64,000 bases of DNA from Parachryseolinea silvisoli (GTDB lineage: Bacteria > Bacteroidota > Bacteroidia > Cytophagales > Cyclobacteriaceae), in contig NZ_JAIOAO010000003.1 of assembly GCF_021190955.1 (NCBI RefSeq), positions 1,054,001 to 1,118,000 of the forward strand, read 5' to 3'. Below, in pieces: positions 34,609 to 42,055 of this stretch. Each line of letters begins with the position of its first letter. The first letter of the stretch is position 1. The position numbers were made by a program, and so were the translations under genes. The notes below the pieces were generated by a model, which ran no database searches, was not told where the DNA came from, and worked only from the letters and a program-made list of their open reading frames with translations.

Positions 34609-34776
34609 TTAGTTTCGAACCCGCAACTTCTTTATGCGCGGTGTATGGCGGTCCTTCTTACGATCGTACCAGCGATGGTGGTATTTTGGCTTCACAGTAG
34701 TGATAGTTGTGCCTTTTTTGCTGCAGGCGGGAAGGAGCAGGGCAATCAGAATCAAATAAAACAGTGGTCTTCTCAT
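34609..34776 (-). CDS. Small basic lipoprotein, 55 residues
   Basis: An ATG-to-TAA frame of 56 codons. It has a short lipoprotein signal: two Arg at positions 2-3, a hydrophobic run (LFYLILIALLLPA) and lipobox LLPAC with Cys18. The mature part (about 37 residues) is strongly basic, rich in Lys, Arg, His and Tyr (KYHHRWYDRKK), and has a Thr cluster just after the cysteine. I do not recognise a family, though short basic lipoproteins of this shape occur in Bacteroidota. It lies between the convergent tetR gene and the divergent caspase gene, filling a gap of 290 bases that otherwise has no gene. Expression is not shown. Confidence 0.6.
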   Translation of the reverse strand: MRRPLFYLILIALLLPACSKKGTTITTVKPKYHHRWYDRKKDRHTPRIKKLRVRN

Positions 34777-34886
34777 GCGGCAGAGGCCATAAAATTAACA
34801 TTTTTTGCTTTCAAGACTGTTCCAGGGTAAAACGGTTCCGTAATTTTTCCCGTATACGTATCTTTAAGGATATTTTGCCCCTCCCT

Positions 34887-36305
34887 ATGAAAAAGTCCCT
34901 ATCGGTTCTCGCCGCCTGGCTATTGCTGTGGCCAGTGGCGTTTGCGCAAGATGCTGCCACTTACGACGATGGTATCGCAAAATTCAGGTCCGCCAATTAT
35001 GCCGGTGTCATTGACCTCTTCTCCGGCGCAATTGCGAACCCCGAACGGAACAAGCGCTACGATGAAGATTTGTACTTCTACCGTGGTCAATCCTATTATT
35101 TCACCAACGAACCCGACAAGGCCCTGGCTGATCTGGATAAGTGCCTGGAACTGAATCACTACAATAAAGGGCAGATCCATTGGTTTAAAGCCCGTTGTTA
35201 CGACAAACTGGGCAAGCCGGCCGAATCCGAATACCAGGAAGCCCTCACCAGCGCCGAGCACAACACAAAGCTCACTGCCCAGATTCTGGCCGACCGCGCA
35301 CAGTACTATAATCGTCATGGCAACCGCGAGGCTGCGAACAAAGACCTGGCCGCCGCCAAAGAGCTGGACCCATCTCAAACTGCCGTGGTTCGCAACGAGC
35401 CTGCCGGCAACACAACCGACAAAAAGACGACTCAGGTAATCGTCAAAAAGAATACAAATCAGCCTACCCGGAAGCCTACCACTACCGTCCAAGTGGCAAG
35501 CACCCAGATTGTTACAACGCCCCCGGTAGAGCCTGCGCCGCAGCCTGCCGAGGAAACATCGTCCAGCGCCAGCCTGGTGGCTTCGCTGGCGGCAGCATAT
35601 AAAGATGAAAAACGCTATGCCCTGGTGATCGGCAATGGCACGTACCCTAAAACCATGGGCACGTTAAAGAACCCGGTGAACGATGCGACGGATGTAACGA
35701 CGGAGCTTCGCAAATCCAACTTCGAAGTGCAGCTGCTCACCAATGCCACCTATGTGCAAATGCGGGAGGCAATGCGCAAGTTTCAGCAGAACCTGGCGAA
35801 CGGTCCCAAAGACCAAACGGTGGGGCTATTTTACTACGCGGGCCACGGCGTACAGTTCCAGGACGAAAATTACCTGGTGCCGATCGACGCCAACGTGGAG
35901 TTTGATGACGACATCGTGCGCATGTGCTTCCCGGTGCAAAAAATGGTGCTGGCCAACATGGAGCAGACCAATTCACGTATGAACATCGTAATCTTGGATG
36001 CCTGCCGCAACAACCCATTCCCGGCCACTACCCGGTCGATTGGCGGCGGCCTTGGTGAAATGAAACGTGCCCGCGGCTCATTCATTGCATACGCCACAGC
36101 GCCCGGCTCTGTGGCAGCCGACGGTGGTGGCCGCAACGGGCTCTATACGCAGGAGCTGCTCAAGGCGATACGCAAACAGGGTCTTACGATCGAGCAGGTC
36201 TTTAAGGAAGTGCGGATGAACGTGCTGCGCCTCTCGGGCGACAGACAATTTACGTGGGATAGCTCCAACATCATCGGAGAGTTCTACTTCAAGATTCCGC
36301 AGTAG
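34887..36305 (+). CDS. Exported caspase-like (peptidase C14) protein with N-terminal TPRs
   Basis: From ATG 34887 the 472-residue protein has a signal peptide ending WPVAFAQ, tetratricopeptide repeats (about 22-170), a Thr/Pro-rich linker (about 175-235) and a caspase domain (about 240-472). The catalytic His320 in FYYAGHGVQF and Cys373 in VILDACRNNPF are both present. Caspase-like proteins of this type cut after basic or acidic residues; the target is unknown. The signal peptide puts it in the periplasm, so it is not a cytoplasmic suicide protease. It is followed by an outer-membrane barrel gene and a paralogue (37286-38770) with the same layout. Confidence 0.93.
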   Translation: MKKSLSVLAAWLLLWPVAFAQDAATYDDGIAKFRSANYAGVIDLFSGAIANPERNKRYDEDLYFYRGQSYYFTNEPDKALADLDKCLELNHYNKGQIHWFKARCYDKLGKPAESEYQEALTSAEHNTKLTAQILADRAQYYNRHGNREAANKDLAAAKELDPSQTAVVRNEPAGNTTDKKTTQVIVKKNTNQPTRKPTTTVQVASTQIVTTPPVEPAPQPAEETSSSASLVASLAAAYKDEKRYALVIGNGTYPKTMGTLKNPVNDATDVTTELRKSNFEVQLLTNATYVQMREAMRKFQQNLANGPKDQTVGLFYYAGHGVQFQDENYLVPIDANVEFDDDIVRMCFPVQKMVLANMEQTNSRMNIVILDACRNNPFPATTRSIGGGLGEMKRARGSFIAYATAPGSVAADGGGRNGLYTQELLKAIRKQGLTIEQVFKEVRMNVLRLSGDRQFTWDSSNIIGEFYFKIPQ

Positions 36306-36389
36306 CGCCACCTGGCCCCATGAACATGGGGATGACGCGGTCGTCCCCCGGGGATATAGTATATTTCCAGCCATGTCTTTTCCCTCTAT

Positions 36390-37271
36390 ATGAAAAAATC
36401 TCTATGTCTCGTAGGCTTACTCATTACAGGCGTCGTATTTCAGGCCACCGCGCAGGATGAAGGCGTCATTGCCAAGAAAGAACGCATTGATCGCAGTAAA
36501 GGAATCTTTATTGACATCGGTCCATCGTGGACCCTCGGCAAGAACATCGGCGACTATAAAGCCGGTGCAAACTTTGAGATTGGATTCCAGCAACGCCTGA
36601 ACCGCGTGCTCACCATCGGGCCGTCGATATCGTACCTCAGCTTTGACTACGACCCCAAAGAAACGGGCCTTAACAATGCCTTTATCGGTGGGCCCTATCA
36701 GGACCAGGGAGTAACCTACTACGACGGGTTGTATATTGATCTGAAGGGCGGCGACCTGAGTTTGCTGTCGCTGGCCATGAATGTAAAGTTAAACTTTATA
36801 CCGGTACGCGATAATTCGATCATATCGGTATATGCTTTTGCCAAGCCGTTTATTACGTATGCTACCCGCACGGAAGTAACGGGCACCGCTACCGTGTTAC
36901 AAAATGCCGGCGACATCGAAAACGGCGACGACTGGCAAACCCTGGGGGAAGTCCCGTGGGAACCCGGTACGGAGTTGATCGAAGACGAAGTTTACGTATC
37001 CGACGAGCTCAAGGAGCAGAGCCAGGTGACCGGTGGAATCTTTGTTGGCCCGGGGATAGAGCTTTTTCCTGCCCGTAAATTCACCGCGTTTCTGCAGGTT
37101 TCGATCGGCTACACGTTTCCGGTGTCGTTCGTCAGTACCGAGTCGTATAACGACAACCAATATTACGGCACGGACTTCGAGTCGTTTATCCGGGGAATGG
37201 AAAAATACCCGGTAAAAAAAGAGGGCTTCCCGTCGGTAAACCTTCAGCTCGGCGTTTCGTATAACTTTTAG
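36390..37271 (+). CDS. Outer-membrane beta-barrel protein
   Basis: The 293-residue protein has a signal peptide ending FQATAQ and alternating beta-strand pattern through the rest, ending in an aromatic-rich strand (LQLGVSYNF), as in small outer-membrane barrels of Bacteroidota. I see no catalytic motif. It lies between two genes for exported caspase-like proteins, 84 bases after the first and 14 before the second, so it may be their surface partner or anchor. Upstream are a short hairpin (CCCCAT/ATGGGG, 36316-36331) and TATATTTC (36360-36367), which could give it a promoter of its own. Confidence 0.82.
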   Translation: MKKSLCLVGLLITGVVFQATAQDEGVIAKKERIDRSKGIFIDIGPSWTLGKNIGDYKAGANFEIGFQQRLNRVLTIGPSISYLSFDYDPKETGLNNAFIGGPYQDQGVTYYDGLYIDLKGGDLSLLSLAMNVKLNFIPVRDNSIISVYAFAKPFITYATRTEVTGTATVLQNAGDIENGDDWQTLGEVPWEPGTELIEDEVYVSDELKEQSQVTGGIFVGPGIELFPARKFTAFLQVSIGYTFPVSFVSTESYNDNQYYGTDFESFIRGMEKYPVKKEGFPSVNLQLGVSYNF

Positions 37272-37285
37272 CATTACGCTTGGAT

Positions 37286-38770
37286 ATGCCTGCATACTTC
37301 TTTCGGTTTGTATGGTTCTTGTGTCTGTTGCCGCTGGGCGTCAGTGCGCAGTTTAAATACTACGAGAAGGGCTACGATCAATACACGGCGGGGAAATACA
37401 CCGCTGCCATCGAGAACTTTTCGTTGTACCTCACCAAGAACACCCGTGACAAGGCCCTTGACCCGGAAGTGTTTTACTTGCGCGCATTAGCCTACTACAA
37501 AACCAATGACTTCGCGCACGCCATACCCGACTTTGAAGAGACCATCCTGCGCGACCACGCCAACAAAGGCAACATCTATTGGTTCAAAGCCAAGGCCCAC
37601 GACAAGCTGGGGGCATCGGCAGACGCCATCGATGCGTATAGCGCCGCGTTGCGTTTGCTGGGTACTCAGTCTGAGCCCAAGGCCAAGCTGCTGTATGAAC
37701 GCAGTCAGTTGTATGTGCGTACCGGCCAGCTACCCCTGGCGTATGACGATTTGAAAGAAGGCAGCCTGGCAGCGCCGGGCAACGCCGACATTAAGCGGGA
37801 GCTCGACAAGCTGGAGAAGCAAGGTGTGGCCTCGCGTAGCAGCACACCGGACGCCGGCACGTCTAAGACTACCACCGCTGGCAATACGACAACCGTCTCA
37901 ACCAAGAACACCAAACCTGCCGGTACACAATCTCTGCCCCGTACAGAAACAAAAACGCCGGCTGCACGCAAGGATACTGCCCCTACAAAAAAGGAACCGG
38001 ATACAACGCCGGTTGTCGCCACGACACTACCTGTAGTACCGACGCAGCCGAGCCTGGCGGATGAATACAAGAATGAGAAGCGGTACGCCCTTGTCATTGG
38101 CAACAGTGCATATCCCAAGGCTGTGGGGGTGTTAAAGAATCCAGTGAACGACGCCAGTGACATGGCGAAGGAGCTCCAAGCATCCAACTTCGATGTAACG
38201 TTGTTAACCAACGCCACGTATGGTCAGATTCGGGCGGCGTTGCTTCGATTCAAAGACAAGATTGATGCCGGAGACAAAGACAATACCGTTGCCTTGTTTT
38301 ACTTCGCCGGCCACGGCGTGCGCCACGAAGAGGAAAATTACCTGGTGCCCGTCGATGCCAGTGTGGAGTTTGAAGACGACATTGCCCGGTATTGCTTTCC
38401 GACACAGCGCATGGTGCTGGGCAACATGGAGCGCTCGAACGCTCGCATGAACATCGTCATACTCGACGCCTGCCGAAACAACCCGTTCCCCGCCGTCAAC
38501 CGATCCCTATCGGGTGGGCTAGGGGAGATGCGCCGGGCGCGCGGCTCTTTCATTGCCTATGCCACCGCCCCCGGCTCCGTAGCAGCCGACGGGGGAGGTC
38601 GTAATGGTCTCTACACGCAAGAGTTACTCAAAGCCATGCGTAAGCCGGGACTCACGATTGAGCAGGTATTCAAAGAAGTACGGGCCAACGTGCTCCGCCT
38701 CTCCGCCAACAAACAGAACACCTGGGACAGCTCGAACATCGTCGGCGAGTTCTATTTCAAATTCAACTAG
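37286..38770 (+). CDS. Exported caspase-like (peptidase C14) protein with TPRs, paralogue
   Basis: From ATG 37286 (a TTG at 37280 is also in frame) the 494-residue protein has a signal peptide ending LGVSAQ, tetratricopeptide repeats (about 22-170), a Thr-rich linker (about 185-250) and a caspase domain (about 260-494) with His343 in FYFAGHGV and Cys396 in VILDACRNNPF. It is a clear paralogue of the protein at 34887-36305; the linkers differ most and the caspase parts match closely, down to RGSFIAYATAPGSVAADGGG. Tandem copies suggest either two targets or a pair that acts together. It lies 14 bases after the barrel gene. Confidence 0.93.
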   Translation: MPAYFFRFVWFLCLLPLGVSAQFKYYEKGYDQYTAGKYTAAIENFSLYLTKNTRDKALDPEVFYLRALAYYKTNDFAHAIPDFEETILRDHANKGNIYWFKAKAHDKLGASADAIDAYSAALRLLGTQSEPKAKLLYERSQLYVRTGQLPLAYDDLKEGSLAAPGNADIKRELDKLEKQGVASRSSTPDAGTSKTTTAGNTTTVSTKNTKPAGTQSLPRTETKTPAARKDTAPTKKEPDTTPVVATTLPVVPTQPSLADEYKNEKRYALVIGNSAYPKAVGVLKNPVNDASDMAKELQASNFDVTLLTNATYGQIRAALLRFKDKIDAGDKDNTVALFYFAGHGVRHEEENYLVPVDASVEFEDDIARYCFPTQRMVLGNMERSNARMNIVILDACRNNPFPAVNRSLSGGLGEMRRARGSFIAYATAPGSVAADGGGRNGLYTQELLKAMRKPGLTIEQVFKEVRANVLRLSANKQNTWDSSNIVGEFYFKFN

Positions 38771-38813
38771 CCGCAGTGGCGTCGGGCATCGCAAAAAAAT
38801 GTTTTCTGAATAT

Positions 38814-38843
38814 TTGGAGAACATGACGTCCGCGCTATATTTG
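38814..38843 (+). promoter_or_regulatory. Promoter of tRNA-Asp
   Basis: TTG (38814-38816), 19 bases, then TATATTTG (38836-38843) matches the Bacteroidota consensus TTG-N19-TAnnTTTG exactly. Transcription should start near 38850, about 33 bases before the tRNA. Confidence 0.85.
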
Positions 38844-38882
38844 CACTCCCTTTCGACGGAATATCTTTCGAAAAGGTGAAAC

Positions 38883-38956
38883 GGACCGGTAGTTCAGCTG
38901 GTTAGAATGCCGCCCTGTCACGGCGGAGGTCGCGGGTTCGAGTCCCGTCCGGTCCG
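38883..38956 (+). tRNA. tRNA-Asp (GTC)
   Basis: 74 bases fold as a tRNA: acceptor GGACCGG with CCGGTCC, D arm GTTC/GAAT, anticodon stem CCGCC/GGCGG around CTGTCAC (anticodon GTC), T arm GCGGG-TTCGAGT-CCCGT, discriminator G. The CCA end is not encoded. A consensus promoter precedes it and a terminator follows. Confidence 0.97.
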
Positions 38957-38977
38957 CAGTCTTACTTCGTAAGCTCA

Positions 38978-39010
38978 AAGAGCTGGTGTATGCACCAGCT
39001 CTTATTTTTT
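38978..39010 (+). terminator. Intrinsic terminator after tRNA-Asp
   Basis: AAGAGCTGGTG and CACCAGCTCTT form a perfect 11-pair stem around TATG, followed by A and six T. It lies 21 bases past the tRNA. Confidence 0.93.
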
Positions 39011-39093
39011 ATGTCTATCGCACGAAGTTTTTTGACCGTTGTCAGGGTAGGAGCCGTTCTGCCTGTATTAGGAGATTGATGGGCAGCGTAACG

Positions 39094-39121
39094 GAGCATG
39101 CGTTTGGGTATGCTCGTTTTT
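39094..39121 (+). terminator. Second intrinsic terminator, in the leader of the GH89 gene
   Basis: GAGCATGC pairs with GTATGCTC (one G-U pair) around a six-base loop, followed by G and five T. It lies between the tRNA terminator and the GH89 start at 39167, with no gene before it on this strand except the tRNA. It may back up the tRNA terminator or act as a leader attenuator. Confidence 0.6.
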
Positions 39122-39166
39122 ACTTGCCCGCCATCACGACAAACATACTGACCAAATTTCAACTCA

Positions 39167-41380
39167 ATGAAAAAAATTCACGCCGCGCTTCTCCTCGCTT
39201 CAATGGCTTTGCCCGGATGTACGAATCAATCCAACCCTGTGGAGTCAAAACCTGCCGATGCTGCCACGGCCCTCGTTGCGCGCATCGTGAAAGATAAGGC
39301 GGAGGCATTCGAGATCGAATATATCGCCCAGGAAAATGGCAAAGACGTTTTCGAGTTGGAAAGCAAAGGTGATAAGATCGTACTGCGCGGCAATAATGGT
39401 GTATCCGTCGCTTCTGCCCTGGGGCACTACCTGAAAAAATTCTGTTTCCGCGATATTTCATGGAACAATACAGCAGTCACGCTGCCTGATCCGCTTCCGG
39501 TGGTGCAAAGCAAGGTTCGAAAGGTTTCGCCTTACAAGCATCGCTATTATCTCAATTATTGCACGTTCAACTATACCATGGCCTGGTGGGATTGGGCGCG
39601 CTGGCAGCAAGAAATAGACTGGATGGCACTGAACGGTATCAACATGCCTTTGGCGCTGACCGGTGAAGAAGCGATATGGCAGGACGTTTATCATTCACTG
39701 GGATTCAGCGACAAAGAGCTGGCAACCTTTTTTACAGGGCCTTCTTATTTTTCATGGTTCTGGATGGGCAACATCGACCATTGGGGTGGCCCGTTGCCGC
39801 AGCATTGGATGGACACACACAAAGCGCTCCAAAAGCAGATCCTTGAAAAAGAACGTTCCCTGGGTATGACACCGGTGTTGCCTGCTTTTACCGGGCACGT
39901 GCCTCCGTCATTCAAGGATAAATATCCGGAAGCGAAACTGAAGAAGACGAACTGGGAGCAGGGATTTGACGATGTGTATATTCTGGATGCAGAAGATCCC
40001 TCCTTTGAAAAGATCGGCGCGCTGTTCCTGGAAACACAAACGAAAGAATACGGCACTGATCATTTTTATTCTGCCGATACGTTCAACGAGAATGAACCGC
40101 CCAGCGGCGATACCGTTTTTCTCCGGCAGATCAGCGGTAAGATATATTCCTCCATGTCTAAAATCGATCCTGACGCTTCCTGGCTCATGCAAGGCTGGAT
40201 GTTTCATTACAATGCGGACTTCTGGAAGCCAGCGCAAATCAGGGCTATCCTGGCAGGTGTGCCTGAAGACCGCATGATCGTGCTGGACCTCTATAGCGAA
40301 AGCCACCCCGTGTGGACGAAGACCGGCGCCTACTATGGCACTCCTTGGATCTGGAATATGCTGCAGAACTTCGGTGGTAACGTCGGCATGTTCGGAAGAA
40401 TGTCGCACGTGGCCGCCGAGCCGTCAGCCGCTTTGAAAGACCCGCAGTCGGGCAAATTGTGGGGCATAGGTCTTACGCCCGAAGGCATCGAGCAAAACCC
40501 GGCGTTATTCGAGCTCATGCTGGAAAATGTGTGGCAGGATGGACCGGTAGACGTAGCGGAGTGGTTGAAAGGCTATGCAAAAAAAAGGTATGGCGCCGAA
40601 AATGCGTCAGTCAACGAAGCGTGGCAGATCCTGGAGCGGACGGTGTATAACGGTGGGCTTGGCGAAGGCACGCCGGAGTCGATCGTCGTGGCCCGCCCCA
40701 CATTGTCGAAACAAGGGCACCGGGTACTGACCAAGCTGGATTACGATCCGCGCGAGCTCGTTCGGGCCTGGGAAATCTTCGTCGACCAGGCGCCACAGTT
40801 CAGCAGCAGCCAGGGTTACCAGTATGACCTGGTCGATATCACCCGGCAGGTATTGGCCAATTATGCTTTGCCACTGCAGCAACAGATCGCGGCAGACTAT
40901 GAGAAGAAAGATACAGCAGCATTTAAACAGCATAGCCTGGAGTTCATCGCACTTATCGACGATCTCGATACGCTGCTGGGCACACGCCAGGAATTCCTGT
41001 TGGGCAAGTGGATCGCCGATGCCCGCAGGTGGGGAACAACGCCCGAAGAGCAGGACTTGTATGAATTTAACGCCAGGGACCTGGTAACGCTCTGGGGTGA
41101 TAAAGAAAGCGAGCTTCATGAATATTCCAACCGGCAATGGTCTGGGTTATTGAGGGCCTTTTATATGCCCCGGTGGGAGCAGTTCTTTACGTATGTCGCA
41201 CAGCGCATGCGTGAAGGCAAACCGGTAGATACAAAGGCATTTGAAAAACAGATAAAAGATTGGGAGTGGCAATGGGTCAATTCTACTTCCGAAAAATATC
41301 CGGCCGTGCCGGTGGGCAATTCCGCTGCGGTGGCAAAAGCACTCCACGCGAAGTATAAAGACAGGCTGGCTGCGAAGTGA
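39167..41380 (+). CDS. GH89 alpha-N-acetylglucosaminidase, lipoprotein
   Basis: The 737-residue product has a lipoprotein signal ending ALPGC (Cys18). It follows the alpha-N-acetylglucosaminidase layout: a short N-terminal domain (about 30-110), the barrel (about 110-450) with YYLNYCTFNYTMAWWDW, TGEEAIWQDVY and GHVPPSF, catalytic candidates Glu308/Glu310 in FNENEPP and Glu378 in DLYSESHPVW, then a C-terminal helical domain. It removes terminal alpha-linked GlcNAc from glycans. Start at ATG 39167 is fixed by the signal peptide. It lies apart from the other glycan operon (56710-64000) but its activity would suit it. No partner gene is adjacent. Confidence 0.94.
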   Translation: MKKIHAALLLASMALPGCTNQSNPVESKPADAATALVARIVKDKAEAFEIEYIAQENGKDVFELESKGDKIVLRGNNGVSVASALGHYLKKFCFRDISWNNTAVTLPDPLPVVQSKVRKVSPYKHRYYLNYCTFNYTMAWWDWARWQQEIDWMALNGINMPLALTGEEAIWQDVYHSLGFSDKELATFFTGPSYFSWFWMGNIDHWGGPLPQHWMDTHKALQKQILEKERSLGMTPVLPAFTGHVPPSFKDKYPEAKLKKTNWEQGFDDVYILDAEDPSFEKIGALFLETQTKEYGTDHFYSADTFNENEPPSGDTVFLRQISGKIYSSMSKIDPDASWLMQGWMFHYNADFWKPAQIRAILAGVPEDRMIVLDLYSESHPVWTKTGAYYGTPWIWNMLQNFGGNVGMFGRMSHVAAEPSAALKDPQSGKLWGIGLTPEGIEQNPALFELMLENVWQDGPVDVAEWLKGYAKKRYGAENASVNEAWQILERTVYNGGLGEGTPESIVVARPTLSKQGHRVLTKLDYDPRELVRAWEIFVDQAPQFSSSQGYQYDLVDITRQVLANYALPLQQQIAADYEKKDTAAFKQHSLEFIALIDDLDTLLGTRQEFLLGKWIADARRWGTTPEEQDLYEFNARDLVTLWGDKESELHEYSNRQWSGLLRAFYMPRWEQFFTYVAQRMREGKPVDTKAFEKQIKDWEWQWVNSTSEKYPAVPVGNSAAVAKALHAKYKDRLAAK

Positions 41381-41464
41381 CGAGGGTAAGCCATAGATCT
41401 GTTTGAAGGAAATTGCTCAGGAAGAGTATATGTCTTTGCGAAATAATCGAAAGGGACCTCAATA

Positions 41465-42055
41465 CTACTCTCTGTACAGCGTGGCTATCCGCAGCAACTT
41501 GGAGCTGACCTCGAGACCGGATTTCTGGGAGGCTTCCTGGTTGATCTCGATTCTGAGTTTGCCGCCTTCGATGTAGAATCGCAGCATGCCGGCGTGACGC
41601 ATGAAGTTTTCGCTATCACTCACGGTCAGCACGGGTTTGCCTTTGAGGCTTTCGATGGCCTGCTTGACGGCTGGGAAGGATTTGTCGATAAACAGGATCT
41701 GGCATTCGTCTACGTCGTGTGTGATGCTCTTGTAGTGCCGGACAACAATGGGATGCCCGTCAACGCCTTCGCTTTCGATGACCTCATTCAGGTAGGGGCC
41801 AAACGTATTTTCTCCGAGCACGCCGATCACGAAGGGTGAGGTTTTGCTGTTGAATATACGCTGCGGCCATACCACGAATTGTGTGAAGTTATAGAGAAAG
41901 ACTGCTTTTACCTGGTTGGCCTTGCTTTCTGACGTCTCCTGAAAAGGGGCACGCATACCGGGCAGGGCCATGAGGATCACAATGGCCATGCACGGTATTG
42001 CTGCGGAGCCGGTTTTTGTAGACCGGCTGATAAAAGGTTTTTTCAGAATCTGCAT
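41465..42055 (-). CDS. YfiR-family (DUF4154) periplasmic protein
   Basis: The 196-residue product has an N-terminal export signal (about 18-40) and the YfiR pattern: VKAVFLYNFTQFVVWP, then FVIGVLGEN, the centre CQILFID, and the end GKPVLTVSDSENFMRHAGMLRFYI with INQEASQKSGLEVSSKLLRIA. In Pseudomonas, YfiR is a periplasmic inhibitor of the CHASE8-bearing cyclase YfiN. Here the gene overlaps the TonB-dependent receptor gene by 13 bases, and the operon starts with a kinase whose outer domain looks like CHASE8. I infer that it controls that kinase. It is the last gene of the operon. Confidence 0.88.
   Translation of the reverse strand: MQILKKPFISRSTKTGSAAIPCMAIVILMALPGMRAPFQETSESKANQVKAVFLYNFTQFVVWPQRIFNSKTSPFVIGVLGENTFGPYLNEVIESEGVDGHPIVVRHYKSITHDVDECQILFIDKSFPAVKQAIESLKGKPVLTVSDSENFMRHAGMLRFYIEGGKLRIEINQEASQKSGLEVSSKLLRIATLYRE

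Noticed and set aside
36316-36331. CCCCATGAACATGGGG hairpin as a terminator of the first caspase gene
   Set aside because: No T run follows on either strand, so it is noted with the barrel gene only.
34887-38770. Caspase genes as a defence system
   Set aside because: Both proteins have signal peptides and lack nucleotide-sensor or effector domains, so an intracellular abortive-infection role is unlikely.
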